From contig JAYJMM010000083.1 in NCBI GenBank assembly GCA_037349105.1, forward strand, positions 1,364,001-1,428,000: 64,000 nt of DNA. Reading direction: 5' to 3'. The position numbers and the translations under genes were made by a program. How positions within the stretch are numbered: the stretch's first letter is position 1; the number at the start of each line of letters is the position of its first letter. The DNA is from Limnomonas spitsbergensis (lineage: Eukaryota; Chlorophyta; Chlorophyceae; Chlamydomonadales). Shown piece after piece: positions 27,831-38,800 of the stretch. The notes beneath the pieces were generated by a model. That model was given only the letters and a program-made list of their open reading frames with translations, searched no databases and was not told the DNA's origin.

Positions 27831-27955
27831 GTGACTCTGTTATCACCACCTCGGGTTTCTTGCGCGTGTTCGCTGAGCCCTCCGCTGTCCCTTGACCCAG
27901 CCACGGTTGGCGGTGTCTCCACAACCTGCCTATTCCTGCTGTCTTCCTGCTGCGG

Positions 27956-28933
27956 CTAAGGCGGCTGCTCAACAACGGCCCTCTCGTCTGTGCTAGGCAC
28001 TCGCACCTCCGAGCGTAGCGCTGTCTCTGATGACGCAGCTCTCCCTGCTGCAGCTGCGCCGTAGGGCACCCTCGGCTTTGTTGCCAGCGGGGCAATCTGG
28101 TCCTTTGGGGCTTCCGCAGGATCTCCTTGCCGAATCAGCTCCTGTATCCTCCGCTCACACTCCTCTGGAGAATGCTGGCCCGGCGCTCCGCATAAGACGC
28201 ACGGGTTGCCCGGGCATGCTGCTAAGCATCTCCGGATGATTGCCTTCTCTTCCTGTGGCATTACGGCTGCCTGGCGTGCCCTGCGCGTATCCTCATATAC
28301 AGATGCAGCGGTCACTGCCCTCACTGCTGCGTGGCTTTGCTGTGATCCAGCAGCCTTTGCCTTGTCCCGGCTTTCCCTAGGCGCGGCTGTCGCAAGCCCA
28401 GCATGCACCTTCCCGTGTCGCTGCTGTTCCGCTCGCGCTTGGTGTGACCCTGAAGGGGCCTCCTGTGGGCCCCCACGGCCGCTCCTGCTAGGCTCAGCGG
28501 CTTTTGCACGGCCCTGTCCCACATCTTGTCCAGCTCTCATGGCTGCTGCACCTGCGCGCGTTGCCATGGCATTCTGTAAGAGTGGTTCGTGTTCCTCTTC
28601 AACACTGGCTGCAGGCCATCCTTCTTGTTCCGCGAAACCACACTGGATTCCGGCCCAGGCCACCGCCGTTGCCTGGTATCCCTCTGCATGTGATGCCAGC
28701 ACCAGCGGCAACGTGAGGTCCTTGAACCCCCGTGCCCCATGAGGACCCTCTCTGGGTCGTAAGGTCAGCCTGCCTGCTGCCTCCAATACCCCGTCATACT
28801 TGAGGAACTCAGGGTTCCCTACCAAGTGCTCATGCATACGCGTCGGGTGGCGTCTTAACGACTCTGACCACTGTGGGCTCCATAATGGCATTGGGCCCAC
28901 CATATCCGTACACCACGTAAATGAAGAGCACAC
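27956..28933 (-). CDS. Accessory ORF of element 2 with one zinc-knuckle-like motif
   Basis: About 325 residues in the listed frame; the first 30 or so overlap the preceding protease frame and may not be real. An ordered region (HPTRMHEHLVGNPEFLKYDG...) is followed by an Ala/Gln/Arg-rich stretch and CVLCGAPGQHSPEEC at about 28,155-28,200, a C-x2-C-x5-H-x4-C variant. The ordered part may continue the protease reading frame. Possibly RNA-binding. Confidence 0.45.
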   Translation of the reverse strand: MCSSFTWCTDMVGPMPLWSPQWSESLRRHPTRMHEHLVGNPEFLKYDGVLEAAGRLTLRPREGPHGARGFKDLTLPLVLASHAEGYQATAVAWAGIQCGFAEQEGWPAASVEEEHEPLLQNAMATRAGAAAMRAGQDVGQGRAKAAEPSRSGRGGPQEAPSGSHQARAEQQRHGKVHAGLATAAPRESRDKAKAAGSQQSHAAVRAVTAASVYEDTRRARQAAVMPQEEKAIIRRCLAACPGNPCVLCGAPGQHSPEECERRIQELIRQGDPAEAPKDQIAPLATKPRVPYGAAAAGRAASSETALRSEVRVPSTDERAVVEQPP

Positions 28934-29565
28934 CGTTTAAGTCTGCCCCTGCATTGTCTATAGTGCGATTTTTCATCCGTGCGGATCAGCTCTGCCCCCA
29001 TGGCGACTAACTGCTCAGCAATATGCACAGTGATGACGTGGCAAGAGCACGCCGAGCCCATGAGGGCCTTCTGAGCTACCAGGACTTTGCCCTTGACCAT
29101 AAGTCCAACACACTGTTCCATATTACTCCTGTCATTCCGGAAAACCTGCAGCTTGGGAGCAGTGGTCACAGCGTTTCTCTCCTGTCTGCCCCTACTGGCC
29201 TCACCACGGTGGTCATCAGGACCCATGGGCATATTGGCGAAGGACGACGATATCAACCTCTCGTTCAGCCTGAACACCTGCAGACGGATGTCAGACATAT
29301 CGTCAGCCAATTTGCTCAAAACCAGCCTCTTTGCCCCCTTTCTGGTAGAAGGTTCCGTGAGCATGCGCTCAGGTTCCTCCTCCTGGCAAGGCTCAGGCAA
29401 AAATGACTTAGGACGGGCGTTGTGGACCGCCTGTTTGAATTCCGCAGGCTTGGGCACCAGCCCAACTTGCGTCATCAGTGCTACAGACTCGCTGAGCATC
29501 TCAACCATAGTCTGGTGCCAACCTTCTGGCTCAGCCTGCCCTGTTGGGCTGCTCAGGTGCGACAC
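28855..29565 (-). pseudogene. Protease-like ORF of element 2 with altered active site
   Basis: About 200 residues before a C-terminal frameshift. A helical N-terminal part precedes VGLMVKGKVLVAQKALMGSA, then CSCHVITVHIAEQL (about 29,000-29,100). This lines up with element 1's LDFGSNCHLIT, but Gly stands where the catalytic Asp should be (GGC; one base from GAC). The remaining C-terminal strand (GADLNGVLFIYVV) is in another frame near 28,920-28,960. Probably an inactive protease. Confidence 0.5.
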
Positions 29566-29640
29566 GTGTGCCGCCTGCTAAGTCTGGCCTCCCTGGCCAG
29601 GCCCAGGCCTTTGGTACTGCTTGTTATTCTGATTCCGCTC

Positions 29641-31127
29641 TTACGGCCGGCCTGCAGTCTGTCCCTGTTGCGGCCTTGGCGGTAGAGGGTACTGCTGCTG
29701 TGGCGGCCTGGCCTGCCCAGCTGTTATGTCAGTAGCCAGTGGCGCGGGCATGCGCTCATCCCTGGCCCGGGGCACCCTGCAGCCCCTGGCCAGGTGCACT
29801 GTACTGCCACACTGGTAGCACGCCTTGGGCGCCCCCATAGCGGCTCCTGCGCTGTTATTCGGCCCCGAAGGTTGGTCTGCCCAGGTAACTCCTCTGGGTT
29901 TGCCATAAATCCTCATTTGCTGGACAGCTGTCGAGCATGCGGGGATCATTGCCCCTTCCAGGCGCGTCCGCATCTCCCATTGTCTTGTCCTATCTCTTTT
30001 TCCCCTGTTTGCTTGTGCCTCCCCCTGGCTGGACCCGCTGTTGGTCACCTGCCTGAGGCTTGCACCTCCCACGTCCCCCATTTCCAGGGCAAACTTCTCC
30101 CTCAGCACCACATGTTGTGTTAGCACGGTGATCTGATCTTCATCCGTCATACAGAGGTACCCAGGCACCGTGATAACGAACTTGCTCAGCTTTGTTTTAA
30201 CAGCAGCTGGCAGTCCGTCATGGAACATGTGCGAGACAGAGTGTCGTCTGCCGAAGTGGTCCACTGCATCCCTTGAGATATGCAGCAACTCTGTTGTTGA
30301 CAGCACTCTGTGAGCAAACGCCTCTACTGTCTCCTCTGGTTTAACGTCAGGGTCGAGAGTGGCCCTCACCCCCAATCTGAGGTTGGAGATTGCTGGCCTC
30401 TCATCTGAGTTTGGCTTCCCCACCTCCGTTTGAACCACCTTGATCCACAAGGTTAGCAGCGAGGACTCGCAGTCATGCTCCCCTGTTGGGACGTCCACAG
30501 CCCCCTGATCCTTTCCACCTCTCTGGTGGCCTTGTCCCCTGCATGGGGCGCCGCCCTGATGGCTACCATCAGCGGCCCCACGCTAGCAGGCTTGCTGTCC
30601 CACAACTTGACCAGCGATTTCACCAGCATTGCCATAGCTGACGGCGACTGGCACGATCCAGCTATTTCTCCAGCCACCACAGCCAGTGCCGGCGGGTCAT
30701 CCACAAGCGCCAGCCTGTTGTGTGACCCCCAATAGCCGCACGCCTGGCAATATTTCCTGGCTGCAACCGCACCCGGGTGCGACATATCCAACACTGGCAC
30801 GTTGCCTTGGATAGCTGGATTTTTTGTAAATTTGGCCACCCCTGCCAGCTGCATGACCATCTGCTGCTGCAGCTGCAGATTCACCCTTGCCTGTTCCCTA
30901 TCGAGCCTCTTCATTTCCTGTTCGCTGGACTCCCGCCTGGCCCCTAGACCGCGCCTGTCCGCTCCTCTTGATCCTGAATCCTCTGACATTGAGCGTGATC
31001 CAGATTCACCTCCGCCGCCCCCTGATGGGCTGTGACCCTGTTGGTATCTGTTATGTCTGTTTTCAACCCCCTCCTTGTCATGATCTTCACGCGACGGCTG
31101 TCTGCCTGCTCTGCCCAAGGAGCCCAT
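29641..31127 (-). pseudogene. Gag of element 2 (two frames)
   Basis: ORF 31,127-30,453 has a Gly/Ser-rich start, a coiled coil (EQEMKRLDREQARVNLQLQQ) and an ordered part. By a frameshift near 30,470 it joins 30,498-29,641, which has capsid-like helices (VEAFAHRVLSTTELL, FHDGLPAAVKTKLSKF), a basic segment and the knuckle CYQCGSTVHLARGC (about 29,775-29,820). This is the standard Ty3-type Gag order, capsid then nucleocapsid. Confidence 0.65.
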
Positions 31128-31224
31128 GCTCCCTTCTGGTGGCGGTTGCCCAACTTCACTTCTGCTTGGTCTTTCCTCAGGGTTGGACCTCCCAGGCTGT
31201 GTTCCTCTGCCAGGTTCTGCCTGC

Positions 31225-31490
31225 TCCCTGGGCGGCTCCTAGCTCTGCCAGCCTTGCTGCGTCCCCCCGCTGTATTCGGCTTGCCCCCTGGGCAGCTCCT
31301 GGCTTTGCCAACTTGGTTGTTCCCTGCCATCTGCCTGCCCCCTGGGCGGCTCCTAGCTCTGCCAGCTTGGTTGCTCCCTGCCGTCTGCATGCCCCCTGGG
31401 CGGCTCCTGGCTCCGCCACCTTGGCTGTCCGTCGTCTGCCTGCCCCCTGGGCGGCTCCTGGCTCTGCCAGCTTGGCTGCGTCCCGCCTGT
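31225..31490 (-). repeat. About 57-60 bp tandem repeat, five copies, inside an element 2 ORF
   Basis: Each unit contains CCCCCTGGGCGGCTCCTGGC followed by a CTCTGCCAGCTTGG-like piece. On the - strand it encodes repeats of the type QPSWQSQEPPRGQADG at the C-terminus of the 31,353-32,810 ORF. Confidence 0.8.
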
Positions 31491-32810
31491 GTAATTCCTG
31501 GCGTAAGCATCTGACCGCGCCTCCTCTCTAGCTTCTTGCCTTCTTGGCCCACTGCTCATGGCGCTGCATGCAGGCTCAATGTCCTGCGGGGTTGCTCTCA
31601 CTGGGCATGCTTGCTTGTTCCTCAGGAATTCCTCGATGTAATTCACCTGGGCCTCCTGGCATGTGTTCTCCTTGTCCTCGACTATGCGCAGCATCGCATA
31701 AGACTCTTGCATGTTTGCTCTGCGCGTCACTATGCCTTGCTCTGCCATTCTGGCAAGCGATCGGCTAGTCAACTCCGCCCTCTCGCTGGCGGCTGGGCTG
31801 CTGGCCCTGGGTGCTGCCCCATCTCTTGGCCGCCCCCTGAGGCTTGGCTCACTGCTGATTTCAAAAACTTCAGATCTGGGTTTTGGGGTTGGCGCGGCCC
31901 TTGCCTGCTGCTGCCACCTTTGGACCTCCCTGAGCTCCTCTGGCCGCTGCACCGCTGTTTCAAATCCCTCCCACATATGGTCCTCCTCATCTTCTGGCTC
32001 AGATCCAGGTTCAACCTGATTTCCTGTCACCCCGTTGCACCACTCGTATGCGAAGGTCTTAACAGCTAGGGCTGCTTCGCGTCCCGCCCCTCCCTTGGAC
32101 GCCTGTCCAAGGGCGGCTAATAGCGTCGCCCTGTCTTGCCCCGTATGGGGAATACCCATCATGGCCTTTGTTGCTCGTTCCCGCAGATGGTGGGCCTTGA
32201 ACTCCTCAATGGCTGTTACTTGGTCTTGGAAGTGCAAGAACGTCTTGGAGCAGATTTGCTTCCACATGTTTGTTGCCCACTGCAAAATTCCTGCCCAACC
32301 GATTGGCTGCATGTCCTCCTCTAACGCCTCCTTGGCGTTCACCACCTCCCTTGTCCTGGGGCGCTTTGGTTGTGTAGGGCTGTCCTCCTGCGCCCACGCT
32401 GGATTGTGAAAAAATCCGTACAGGCCGCCCTTGTGGTTATCGCCTCTCTGCACCTGGCTTCTAGATCCCTCCTTGGATTTTTGCACAGGTTTGCCCACAC
32501 TGGGTGGGAACCTGGACAGAGGCGTCCCGTAGGCTGTGGATCTTGTCCCTCTTCTAACCAGCACTCTGCGCGGTCGCATCTGCTGCTTTGGACGCAGACC
32601 TGCCTTTGGCTGCCGTCCCTTCTCTTCTTGAACTGGGTGTGACAGCTCTTCCTCGGATATTAGGTCGGCCCAAGGCTTTCCCACCGGCACAGCTGACTTT
32701 TTGATTGTTTCTTGTTGTTCTTTGCTGATCTGCGAGACCTGCCTGGTCACCGCTGGTTGGGCTCCTGTCCCCTCGCGTTTGACCGCTGCAGGCGCACGCC
32801 TGCCCCCCAT
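31353..32810 (-). CDS. Large ORF upstream of Gag in element 2, unrecognised
   Basis: 485 residues from the ATG at 32,810. A basic N-terminal third (PKAGLRPKQQMRPRRVLVRR) is followed by an ordered helical centre (WAGILQWATNMWKQICSKTF, AALGQASKGGAGREAALAVK), an acidic stretch and a repetitive C-terminus. No family recognised. It is 5' of Gag on the element's transcript, an unusual place for an extra ORF. The same frame is open upstream across one TAG at 32,814. Confidence 0.5.
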   Translation of the reverse strand: MGGRRAPAAVKREGTGAQPAVTRQVSQISKEQQETIKKSAVPVGKPWADLISEEELSHPVQEEKGRQPKAGLRPKQQMRPRRVLVRRGTRSTAYGTPLSRFPPSVGKPVQKSKEGSRSQVQRGDNHKGGLYGFFHNPAWAQEDSPTQPKRPRTREVVNAKEALEEDMQPIGWAGILQWATNMWKQICSKTFLHFQDQVTAIEEFKAHHLRERATKAMMGIPHTGQDRATLLAALGQASKGGAGREAALAVKTFAYEWCNGVTGNQVEPGSEPEDEEDHMWEGFETAVQRPEELREVQRWQQQARAAPTPKPRSEVFEISSEPSLRGRPRDGAAPRASSPAASERAELTSRSLARMAEQGIVTRRANMQESYAMLRIVEDKENTCQEAQVNYIEEFLRNKQACPVRATPQDIEPACSAMSSGPRRQEAREEARSDAYARNYTGGTQPSWQSQEPPRGQADDGQPRWRSQEPPRGHADGREQPSWQS

Positions 32811-32813
32811 TTC

Positions 32814-33423
32814 CTATGCTTCTCTTCGCGGTTCGCCTGGCCAGGTTCCATCCTGGCCTGCCAACCCCTCAGGGGCTGCGGCAACCTCCGCTCTGTGATC
32901 AGAATGGCATGGCTCTTCTTTGACCCGCAGCGCAACCCTTGCCACCCGGGGCGGATTCTGCTGCGGAGCGGCGTCATGACCACAGTCTCGCCTTGTGTCA
33001 CCGCCCTGGGAGACTTCAGCTGCCTGATCCAAGATCAGGTATGGGGTTACCGCTTGAGTCGGCCACTGCTCAAATTCCAGGCTGGTCCTGGAATCAGCGG
33101 GCACTGGACCACTCGACCGATGCCTTTGCGCATCACGCACACTGAGCCATCATGGGTAGGGAGCGGTCGGGCTCTGGCACCTTGCAGGCCCTTGCGGCCG
33201 GATCCACTGGCCCTGCCAGCTTCTCCGCCATCCGCATGGCTTCCTCTGCAATTAGTGCATCACTAGCCTCCATCAGGCATGCACCTAGCGCCAGCCCCCT
33301 CACACGCCCACTCTTCCATTGGGCGTCAGGGTGCAGGTGCCTATCAAGATGCAGATTTACTTCTGCCATTCCTACAGGCAGTCTACGAACCACACGGTCC
33401 TGCAGTTGTGCTGGCAACACCAA
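32814..33423 (-). pseudogene. First ORF remnants of element 2
   Basis: ORF 33,423-33,133 (MVLPAQLQDRVVRRLPVG...) and, in another frame, 33,140-32,814, which is in frame with the 485-residue ORF below and separated from it by one TAG. Together they may be the N-terminal part of one protein. Not recognised. Confidence 0.35.
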
Positions 33424-34703
33424 ATACAGGGTCTGCTAACGTCAGGCTTCTGTCTTATGTTCCTACTGCGGCCTGGTGAGGGCCTGCAAGTCAGGTTCAG
33501 ACGACAGGTACAGCAAATTGCAGGGCATGTCTCGCCTTCCTGCTTTTCTTGCTAAACAATCCCAGGTCTGGCGGAATTTTCCCTCGCCTTCAGCACCTCA
33601 CACCTTTTGCTGGGCAGCTTCTTGTAGTCGCACGCCTTGCGTGGTTCTAGCCTCTTGCGTGTTGTCCGCTCAGCTTCGTGGTCCTGCACAAAGGCTTGGA
33701 CCACCAGGTTTTAAACTCGGATCCTTGATCCTTCGGGTTTACTTCTGTAAATGCTTGGCGGATTGGATCCACCTGAATCACAATCCTCAAGCACACAGGT
33801 AATTTATCTGCTGGGTGTATGAATCCACAGCCAAATCTTCAAGCCTCTCCTGGACCCAACACTGAGAAGCCACGCTCAATGATTCACATGGCTTAACTTG
33901 GCAATCTCTCTCTGGAGATTTCCTCAGCAAGGTGCAGTTCGAGCACTGTCCAAGGCTGACTGCTGACAAGCAAAAATCAAATTTCACAGCACAAGCACCT
34001 TCTACAGACACTGGCGAATCAGCTTGATCAGGCTAGATCCACTTCGTCCCTTTCAAAAGGACACGCGATGTGCGCCTCGGGTCCGTGGCGGACTTCTTTC
34101 CTCACGACAGGGATGGTCGCCTACGGGCAGACTCAGTGACTACACACTGGCTGCGAGTGCTCAGCGAGTTAAGCTGTGAAACTGACTGTTGTATGTCAAG
34201 CAATCGAGACTAGGGAGCGCATGCCTTCTGGCCGTCTGGGCGCGATCCAGCAGGGCTGTGTTAAGGGGCACTTACCGCGCGACACGCGGTGAGGTGACGG
34301 TGACGTAGACTGCGTACTTCTTTTCTACAGTTGTGTCGTCCCTCGACTGGGGAATCTCTTATCTCCAGCTATAACAGCGGAGGCTGGTATAGACTTGACT
34401 TGAGTAAGGGTACTGACTTATGGGAACGCTGAAGGCCTCATTCACAGATGGCGGCCGGTGCTTGTTACAAATAGAGGTCTGTCCTTTAGAAAGGGACGAA
34501 GTAACTAGTTTAGGCAATTGCCGGGATACAGGGACCCGGCAGGCCCAATTCAGAGTACAGAGAATCTGCTAAATCCCCCTGCGTAAGCGGGTTTCTGGGT
34601 TCCAGTTCAAATCAGGAGACTCCGCAGAGAAGCTGCGGAGGCTCCGTGGCCGCTAACAGCGGCCTAAACGGTTCTGTCACGTATACGGTAATATACTGTG
34701 ACA
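33424..34703 (-). other. 5' non-coding / candidate LTR region of element 2
   Basis: No ORF with coding character. Holds an imperfect 22-bp inverted repeat (34,031-34,052 and 34,481-34,502) and, at 34,675-34,703, a near-palindrome (TGTCACGTATA ... TATACTGTGACA). TGTCACAG read down from 34,703 could be an LTR start, but there is no second copy to confirm it. Confidence 0.3.
34031..34502. repeat. Inverted repeat pair, 22 bp arms about 430 bp apart
   Basis: ACTTCGTCCCTTTCAAAAGGAC at the left and the reverse complement of ACTTCGTCCCTTTCTAAAGGAC at the right, with one mismatch. No convincing target duplication outside the arms. Confidence 0.6.
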
Positions 34704-35894
34704 CGCTTCATACGCTACATCAGGAGAATCTTATGATGTTATAAGTTCTGTCATTCCCGGCCATATGGGTGCCCAACTGTCACTTGGGAGAAACGGATAT
34801 AGATGAGAAATTAGGTGGACTGAGTGCACTGCTGCCATCGATGTTGGGCTAGGGGAGACGGCGAGCATGCTTGCTTCCAATGTCCCAACGTACAACTTAA
34901 ACTTCGTTTGGAAGGGCAGGCCTCGCAAGTTTAAAACTTCCACGAATAGTACCAGAGATGGATGGGATGAAATGCCATGGCTATTGTGGAGGATGTGGTA
35001 GAAATAGTCGGAAGTAGATGTTTGAGAGGCCGGAACTCCCTATGCATGACCTTTTCCCAGCCTTTTGTGTGTACCTTCACTTTATTTCCCCTTTTTCCTG
35101 TTTCTTTCCAGACCCACTGTAGGGCCTACAGGCGTCACGTAATCTTCAGAAATTGAGAGGATCTGCAGAAGCAATGAGCAGCACATCATGTCATGAGAAC
35201 AGGTCGCGCCTCGTTTATTCCCAGCAATGCGCCCAGGCAATCATTCCCTGCCACTGATAGAATAATCCTTCATTTATTTCTGACCCATGAGTTCGAGGTG
35301 ACCCCCGCGAAACGCACAAAAGGAACAAGCTGTCTGCAACAGCTTTTCATGCTGCACTTCCTGAACCATTTCAAAAAGGCTTTAGTGTTAAAGTCATGGC
35401 AATAATAATTTCAAATACATTAGCGCACTAGGCACCCACCCGGCCATTCATACAGCAACAGGGCCTGGAGGTGATGTGTGCAAAAGCTCATTGTGGTAAC
35501 CCTGAAGTCTGAAGCGACTTTGAAGCAACCCGCCCCCCTGGATCCGCCCCTCCCTCCAACAATATTTTAACTTGCTGAAATCCAGTGAACAAACCGGAAT
35601 ATGACATCAGATACACTCCGGCGTCAGGCCGCAAGGAGATTCGTTAGCCGCTGATGCAGCAGTGACTCGCTCTGTTAAGCCAGCGAAATGTCAATGCCAT
35701 AACACCTCTGGACCATGCTGAAATAGGCTCGTCAAGCCAACGACATGTGTGGGCCGTTCTGTCACACAGTCGGCAAGCTGATGCTAGCCAGAAGGGCCAA
35801 GCAGGCGCCCATTAAAGCCCCCTACTGCCCAGAAGCTACCCTTGGTAACTTTGTTTATCTCACAGCACACAAATGACAAAAAGCTGCCCTTATG
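34704..35894. other. Intergenic region between element 2 and the host gene
   Basis: No ORF with coding character. A stretch near 34,757-34,790 resembles the GGGCGCCCAACTGTC core of the repeats at 48.2 and 49.3 kb. The part next to 35,894 should be the 3' UTR of the - strand host gene; I found no clear polyadenylation signal. Confidence 0.4.
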
Positions 35895-38800
35895 CTATGT
35901 CTGCAGTGTCCTTATCCCCAACCGACTCTGGTCCAAGCACTGAACTAGGTCATCGACCAATGAGTCAATGGCAGGTCCATCCTTCAGTGCACCCTGCTCG
36001 GAGACCTTCGCTACACTCTGGTTCAGCCTTGGCGGCGCAGCGCTACCGGGCTGGTTTTCCGACGGCGGCGTGCGCGGCGGTGCGGCCTCCGCTGCTGCCG
36101 ACGATGTGGGTCTCGAGGATCGTAGCTTGTCCCGCGCTGCTCTTAGCGAGAGCAAGCTTTGGAATGGCGAAGTGCCCTGCCCGCCCGAGTTCGGCACAAA
36201 CGCGGTCAATGCACTGAGCGGCGTCCCCGGACCCTCCTCCCCGTCTTTCCCCTCCTCAATGCCCAAGATGAGCCTGTCGAGCTGCCGGTCGATTTCCCAG
36301 CCGGACACGGTGAACGTCCCTGTCTTCATCGTACTGACATAGGGTTCCTCAATGGACGAGACAATTGCGTTGATCATGTAGTCCAGGAACTGGCCGTCAT
36401 CCAGGTCTATCGCCAGCTCACCCTCAGCCAGCATGCTCATGAACAGAACATCATCCTGCCTCTCTTGCTCCTGCTCCCAATCAGCCTCCTCGGCGTCAGC
36501 ATCCTCCACAGCGGCGGTAGCCAGTGCTGGATGCTCCTCCACCGCCTCCGCCACCACGGCCGCATCTTCAAGAGCCTGCGCCGAGGATACCGAAGTGTCA
36601 TCAACAGCCGGCGCAGCGGACAGCACAACTTCCAATCTCAAAGCCTCCTTTTCAAGGACGGATTGCACTGCTCCCACAGCCAACGCATGGACAGCAGCCT
36701 TGACCACCTCCTCCTCCTCCACTTCCACCTCTTCAGGAGGAGATTGCACAGCAGCAGGCTCTGATACCTCTCCAGGCTCTCTCCGTGATTCCTCTGCCTC
36801 TGCCCCCTCCTCGTCCTCCTCTTCTTCCTCTTCTTCCCCTTCACCCTCCTGGTCTTCTCCCCCTTCCCAATCCGCCTTCTCTGCTAGCACTGCAGCCTCC
36901 AGAGCTGCTTCAGAGCTTGCTTGCATTCTGGCCGTCGCCTGGTCAGCGCTCTCCTCACTCAAAGCACCGAGCGCCTTATTCTCCTCAGTCAAAGCGCCAA
37001 GCGCCTTATTCCCCGAGGTCTCTGCCGGAGCACGATCCACAGTTGCGTTGTAGGCGGTGACGGTGAGGGGCGACGCCTCCTTCCCGCTCGCTGCGTACTG
37101 CATCACCTCGAGGAGCGAGGGCGGTGTAGTAATGGGGCTACTAGGCACCGCGGGGAGGGGCCTGTGGCGGGCCGCGTAATTTGCGAGCACCTTGCGGGCT
37201 GCTCGGATGCGCAGAGACTCTGATGAGAACCGCATGCCGCCTGCAACAAGGGGGGGGGAGAGGGAAGGGAGGTGGAGGACAGGACTGGACTGCATACTGC
37301 CTAGACAGGGGGAAGTGGGCAAAGGGAAGGGGGGTGGAGGACAGGACAGGACTGCATAGTGCCTAGAGAGGGGGGAGGGGGGAGAGGGTTGGAGGGCAGG
37401 ACAAATTTGCACTTAAGCTGGACTTAAGGTATATAATTATATAAAACGCAAACGGCTGAGGAAAGGGGGGACTGATGCAGCCTGCCCTACTGCTTAGACC
37501 GGTGAAGGTTTGGTCCACATGGTTTTCGTTTTGGATTGCCTGGCTCACACCCCAATGTGGTTCCTGGAGCACACGCTCAATTGTGGTATGGAACATGGGA
37601 CCCATCCTGATGTATTTTTTGCTGTGGAACAAGAACCTAGGGTAGACTAATTTGATGCTGCCTTGCTGGGAACAGGGCCAGGCTAGAATCTTTGATACTC
37701 GCTTGCTGACGTGCCGGCATGGTGGCACATCCGCTATGAGGAGATTTTGTCTCTAGCACCAGGGGGGAATAGCAGCCAGGTAATTGGCACTGGTGCATAC
37801 CTCTACGTAGGTCGCACGTGGTTGCCTCCTCTATGGGGATGCCGTCGGGTGTGACTTCCAGCAGGAATGGGTCGTCGACGGCGCGGCCCTGGACCAGCCT
37901 TGTAGACAGGAAGGCCTGTTGGTCAAGGAACTGCAAGGAAAAGAGGGGGTGTCAGCAGGAGAGGTACGTTGCCCCTAGCAGCCAAGCAGCATGTATGTTG
38001 CCCCTAGAAGCCCAGCAGCATGTACGTTGAACTAGTAGTGGGGAGCCAGGCAGGTGAAAAGCCAGGGCAGCCATGTCTACCTGAAGCCAATCATATATTG
38101 AAATATGCCTGTCTCTCAAATGTTTCCTTCATCTGCAATGCTGGCGCAACGCAATGTGTTGCCTGTAGGGCTTCATGCATCAAGCCCTGCTGCTGAGGAC
38201 CACTTGCCGCAGGACGGGCAGGGATCAATCCTCATTGGCCCAGTTGTGGCCGCCTGGTGGCCCCTGCTAAGGTGGTCTGGCGTGCATTGGAATGGACACT
38301 GGACCACTCCTACGTTCAGTTAAGACAATCCATATATTCTGCCTGTGTCACACCTTCAGATCTGCACCAATGTTTGATAGGTAGTCCACGCCGTAGTAGA
38401 CAAAGGCGTCTTGCGAGGCTGTCTTCCGCTGCCATGCAGCGATGGCCTCCACCGCGTCCAGCGTTCGCTGTCGCATGGTTCCCACCAGCCTGCTCACCAG
38501 GACATGAGGAGAACATGCCGGGTTCAGAGGTGACGAATTGTGCGCAATACCGTACTTCAAGCATGATAATTGAAGTTTTTCATCTATGCACCACCTGTTG
38601 TGTCTGGGCACCAGGGGTGAACTAAGCCCCCCGGCCCCGAGCAGGAGGGGCTCAGGCCTCCCATGCAGCCTCCTTTCACCGCGGCTTTTGCGTGTTTTCA
38701 CCTCACCCCCCTCCCGCTTGGGGCTACAGATCATTCATTCAGACAAAAAGTGGAAAACATTGGTCACAAGTTGTCACTGACAAACTCATGTTTCAGACTG

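Larger units (their letters stand above)
12500..34703 (-). mobile_element. Element 2: large, decayed methyltransferase-bearing retroelement on the - strand, interrupted by a nested element
   Basis: Read from high to low coordinates: ORFs of unknown function, Gag with zinc knuckle, protease, several accessory ORFs with more zinc knuckles, hydrophobic leader plus RT/RNase H, methyltransferase. Excluding the nested chromovirus it spans about 16 kb. Many frames are broken and integrase is missing, so it is truncated at its 3' end near 12,500-12,750. A candidate 5' LTR start (TGTCACAGTATA, reading down from 34,703) is weak. GC-rich, unlike element 1. Confidence 0.8.

Noticed and set aside
31032..31531. 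+ strand ORFs with Pro/Leu repeats such as PPGRLLALPAWL
   Set aside because: They are the opposite strand of the tandem repeat in the element 2 ORF at 31,353-32,810.
36433..37053. + strand Ser-rich ORF
   Set aside because: Antisense shadow of the acidic Glu-rich part of the - strand host gene, whose exon phases fit.
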